A model generated the notes under the pieces. The model was not told the DNA's origin. It searched no databases and saw nothing but the letters and a program-made list of their open reading frames with translations. This document shows positions 61,329 through 64,000 of a stretch of DNA of 64,000 nucleotides, in pieces. The stretch covers positions 40,079-104,078 of the forward strand of contig NZ_BMQF01000022.1 of NCBI RefSeq assembly GCF_014647975.1. Reading direction: 5' to 3'. Both the position numbers and the translations under genes were made by a program. The stretch comes from Streptomyces fumigatiscleroticus (GTDB lineage Bacteria; Actinomycetota; Actinomycetes; Streptomycetales; Streptomycetaceae). Each line of letters begins with the position of its first letter. Within the stretch, counting starts at the first letter, position 1.

Positions 61329-61588
61329 ACGCCGGCGCGGGGCGCTGGACACGGCAACGCGTGCGTGAACTGCGCTTCTCCCGCGGGTACGCGTGCGAGG
61401 TTCCGCACCGGCGCCGCAGCGCCGCGGGACCTTTCCCGCCACCGCAGGTGTGAGCACGTCTCCTCACCGAGAGGTCACCGGGGCCTGCGAGAATGATCAA
61501 TTGAGTTGCTCGTCGGCGGCGGACGAAGGCGTGCACGCATTCCGGGCCTCGACGGGCTTGGCCAGGGGAACGGCAGGGGGTTCGATCA

Positions 61589-63460
61589 GTGCGCGGTGGG
61601 CTGCGGAACCGGTTTCGCTACTGGTTCGACGGCACGATGGACAGAGGAACGCCGGCACTGATCAGCTGGCTCGCGGTGGCCTCGGTTCTTCTCATCGTGG
61701 TGATCACGACGCTGGTCATGGCACTCACCACGAGCGACGCCGAGCACAACGGCGGCTGGCTCGGCGTGGCCTGGATGAGTCTGCTGCGCACCCTGGACCC
61801 CGGCACCATGGGAGGGGACACCGGCGGGCCGGTCTTCCTGCTTCTCATGCTGACGGTGACCATCGGCGGGATCTTCATCGTCAGTGCGCTCATCGGTGTC
61901 CTGACCACGGGTCTGAACTACCGGATACAGGAGTTGCGCAAGGGCCGGTCGCGTCTGATCGAGCGGGGGCACACGATCGTGCTGGGCTGGTCGGAGCAGG
62001 TCTTCACCGTGGTCGCGGAGCTGGTCGAGGCGAACCAGAGCGAACGCCGCTCCTGCGTGGTGATCCTCGCCGACCGGGACAAGGTGGGCATGGAGGACGC
62101 GATCCGCTCACGGATCCCCGAACCCGGCCGCACCCGCATCATCTGCCGGTCGGGCAACCCGCTCGTCCGGGCGGACCTGGAACTGGTCGGCCCCGACACG
62201 GCCAAGGCCATCATGGTGCTGCCCGGAGCCGGTGAGGACAGCGACATCGACGTCATCAAGGTCCTGCTGTTGCTGAACAGCCGACGGTGGAGCGGCCCCC
62301 GCCCCACCGTCGTGGCCGCCGTACAGGACTCGGACAACGTCGCCGCCGCGCGCCTGGCCGCGGGGGAGACGGCGCTGGTGATCGACGCCGACGACGTCGC
62401 CGTCCGCCTGGTCGCCCAGTCGCACCGGCAGACGGGGCTGTCCAGCGTCTTCAACGAGCTGCTGAGTTTCGTCGGCAACGAGTTCTACCTCCGCCACGAG
62501 CCCGCTCTGGTCGGTTCGCCCTACGGCGAGACACTCAACGCCTATGAGCTCGGCATCCCGGCCGGACTGCGCACAAGCCGCGGCGAGGTACTGCTCAACC
62601 CGGCGATGGACACCGTCGTGGGCGCCGGCGACCAGCTCATCCTGATCGCGGAGGACGATCTGCTGATCCGGCCGGCCGGGACCCGGCCGGCCGTGGTGGA
62701 GTCGGCCATCACCTCGGCCCCCAGCCGGCCGCCGATGCCCGACCGCACACTGTTGATCGGCAGCAACTCCCGTGCGGCCAAGCTCGTCGCACTGCTGGAC
62801 AGTTTCGTCGAGCCGGGCTCGACCCTGGACATCGCCGCGCCCCGGCCCCCGGGGGAGGAACTGCTCGGGAACCTGGGCAACCTCACGGTGGGCTACAAGC
62901 ACTGCGAGCCCACCCGCAGATCCTCGCTGGAGGCGCTGGATCTCGGCGGCTACCAGCACATCGTGGTGCTCGCCGACGACAGCATCGCACCGGGGCCGGC
63001 CGACGACCGGACGCTGGTGACACTGCTGCACCTGCGCGACATAGAGGACCGGCTGGGGGATCCGTACTCGATCGTCACCGAGATGAACGACGACGCCAAT
63101 CGCGAGGTCGCCCAGGTCACCAAGGCCGACGACTTCATCGTCAGTACCAAGGTGATCAGCCTCATGCTGACCCAGCTGACCGAGAACCGCCATCTCGACG
63201 CCGTGTTCAGCGATCTGTTCGATCCCGACGGCTCCGAGATCTACCTCAAGCCGGCTTCCAACTACCTCGTGCCGGGAGCCGAGGCCAACTTCGCCACCGT
63301 GGTCGAGGCGGCACGCAGGCGGGGCGAGACGGCCATCGGCTACCGCCTGGCCCGCCATGGAGACGAACCCCCCACGTACGGGGTCTTCCTCAACCCCTCC
63401 AAGACGGCTCCGCTCGTGCTCACCACCGACGACGCGGTGGTCGTGCTCGCCGAGCAGTGA
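61589..63460 (+). CDS. CASTOR/POLLUX-type ion channel with two RCK domains
   Basis: A 623-residue protein starting at GTG. Two N-terminal spans (LISWLAVASVLLIVVITTLV and FLLLMLTVTIGGIFIVSALI) enclose a pore-like loop with LRTLDPGTMGGDTGG, matching the CASTOR/POLLUX family rather than a GYG filter. Two RCK-type Rossmann domains follow, at about residues 125-350 (RGHTIVLGWSEQVFTVVAEL) and 370-620 (RTLLIGSNSRAAKLVALLD). Plant relatives are cation channels; the bacterial ones are thought to pass K+ or Ca2+. No partner gene is coupled to it. It complements the K+ genes at 30-40 kb. Confidence 0.88.
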   Translation: MRGGLRNRFRYWFDGTMDRGTPALISWLAVASVLLIVVITTLVMALTTSDAEHNGGWLGVAWMSLLRTLDPGTMGGDTGGPVFLLLMLTVTIGGIFIVSALIGVLTTGLNYRIQELRKGRSRLIERGHTIVLGWSEQVFTVVAELVEANQSERRSCVVILADRDKVGMEDAIRSRIPEPGRTRIICRSGNPLVRADLELVGPDTAKAIMVLPGAGEDSDIDVIKVLLLLNSRRWSGPRPTVVAAVQDSDNVAAARLAAGETALVIDADDVAVRLVAQSHRQTGLSSVFNELLSFVGNEFYLRHEPALVGSPYGETLNAYELGIPAGLRTSRGEVLLNPAMDTVVGAGDQLILIAEDDLLIRPAGTRPAVVESAITSAPSRPPMPDRTLLIGSNSRAAKLVALLDSFVEPGSTLDIAAPRPPGEELLGNLGNLTVGYKHCEPTRRSSLEALDLGGYQHIVVLADDSIAPGPADDRTLVTLLHLRDIEDRLGDPYSIVTEMNDDANREVAQVTKADDFIVSTKVISLMLTQLTENRHLDAVFSDLFDPDGSEIYLKPASNYLVPGAEANFATVVEAARRRGETAIGYRLARHGDEPPTYGVFLNPSKTAPLVLTTDDAVVVLAEQ

Positions 63461-63504
63461 CGCGGGAGAGTTCCTCCCCCACATGAAGCAGGACCGGCGC
63501 TGAG

Positions 63505-63953
63505 CAGCGCCCCAGTCGGTGATGCGGCTGTCCACGATCTCCAGTGCGGCGAGCGCGAAGTCGGTCGCCCGGATCACGTCCGCCACCGTGCAGTCGCGGT
63601 GCGGCAGGTCCGCGCCGAGCACGAGCGCGACCTCCGCCTCGACCTTCGGCTGGAGGAGCCGCCCGGCCGCGACGGTGCCGCCGTCGGCGACGGCCATGTC
63701 GGCGAGGAGGGTGCCGAAGTCCGGCTGCCCGACGCCGAGCTGCGCCTGCACGGCGGGGGAGGTCAGCCCGATCTTGCGTCCGGCGATACGGCGTCCCGCG
63801 GCCAGGCCGCGCTCGACGTCGACGCGCTGAACGCTGTACGCGGCGTCGATGTCGCCCTCGGCGAGCAGGGACCGTACGGGTGGGACAGGGCTCGCCCGTA
63901 CGCTCGGCAGCCAGCAGCGCGTCGGCCGCCTTCGTCACCTCTGCGGTGCTCAT
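63505..63953 (-). pseudogene. 2-keto-4-pentenoate hydratase (MhpD-like), frameshifted and truncated
   Basis: Begins at ATG 63953 (STAEVTKAADALLAAERTGE). One extra C near 63885 shifts the frame; it resumes VRSLLAEGDIDAAYSVQRVD and runs through VQAQLGVGQPDFGTLLADM, KVEAEVALVLGADLP and FALAALEIVDSRITDW, the usual MhpD order including the metal-binding Glu. About 100 C-terminal residues are missing: homology stops at about 63505, 45 bases from the channel gene stop. The enzyme hydrates 2-hydroxypentadienoate in aromatic meta-cleavage pathways. This copy cannot work. Confidence 0.75.
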
Positions 63954-64000
63954 AGGGTGCTCACCATTGGCGTGTCGACGCCTACGGGGCCGAGGGGTGT

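Overview
The window has the base composition, codon use (third positions almost always G or C) and gene families of a Streptomyces chromosome or a close relative: WhiG-type sigma remnants, many TetR/AraC/LysR regulators, secreted ricin-B-tagged glycosidases, a modular polyketide synthase (PKS). It reads as an accessory, rearranging region. Intact genes alternate with insertion-sequence fragments (IS3, ISL3, IS5, ISAzo13 and IS200/605 type) and with genes broken by single-base frameshifts or deletions. No rRNA, tRNA or CRISPR array was seen.

Layout. 1-5.25 kb: end of a biosynthetic cluster, with the tail of a type I PKS (DH-KR-ACP) and three translationally coupled genes: a polytopic membrane protein, a MonCI/Lsd18-like FAD epoxidase and an AveC-like membrane protein. 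5.3-9.6 kb: a metallo-beta-lactamase-fold hydrolase, an AtzG-like small protein plus amidase, and a TetR regulator, with a shared GCAA-N5-TTGC operator. 9.9-16.9 kb: VOC protein, WhiG-like sigma remnant, alpha/beta hydrolase, an AraC regulator divergent from a polysaccharide deacetylase with matching palindromes, and a frameshifted tannase-like esterase. 17-29.9 kb: a diaminobutyrate-type aminotransferase behind the C-terminal remnant of a poly-amino-acid synthetase, a protease inhibitor, TetR/SDR pairs (one destroyed by a head-to-head deletion), a class I glutamine amidotransferase, an XRE regulator, and a 1-kb IS graveyard.

29.96-40.9 kb is the clearest functional unit: a complete potassium system. 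kdpFABC-kdpED is read on the minus strand, preceded by a 27-residue membrane peptide coupled to kdpF, and next to it lies a KimA-type K+ symporter gene. Both the kdp leader and the kimA leader carry 11-bp-phased direct repeats (CCGT-N7-CCGTCAA on the coding strand), the geometry expected for an OmpR-family regulator such as KdpE. A CASTOR/POLLUX-type RCK channel at 61.6-63.5 kb adds a third cation-related gene.

41.5-50.4 kb: a stand-alone ctaD, a decayed hemerythrin-like gene, a LysR regulator divergent from a medium-chain reductase, a membrane-anchored PAF-acetylhydrolase-like enzyme, and a two-component pair whose kinase is frameshifted. 50.8-59 kb: a YwqG-like protein and a plant-polysaccharide locus of secreted enzymes (SGNH esterase, GH62 arabinofuranosidase, GH43 enzyme, GH27 alpha-galactosidase), three with ricin-B (CBM13) modules. 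59-64 kb: a TnpB remnant, a Pit phosphate transporter with its small partner, the RCK channel and a broken 2-keto-4-pentenoate hydratase gene.

Family assignments come from reading motifs by eye; no database search was possible.
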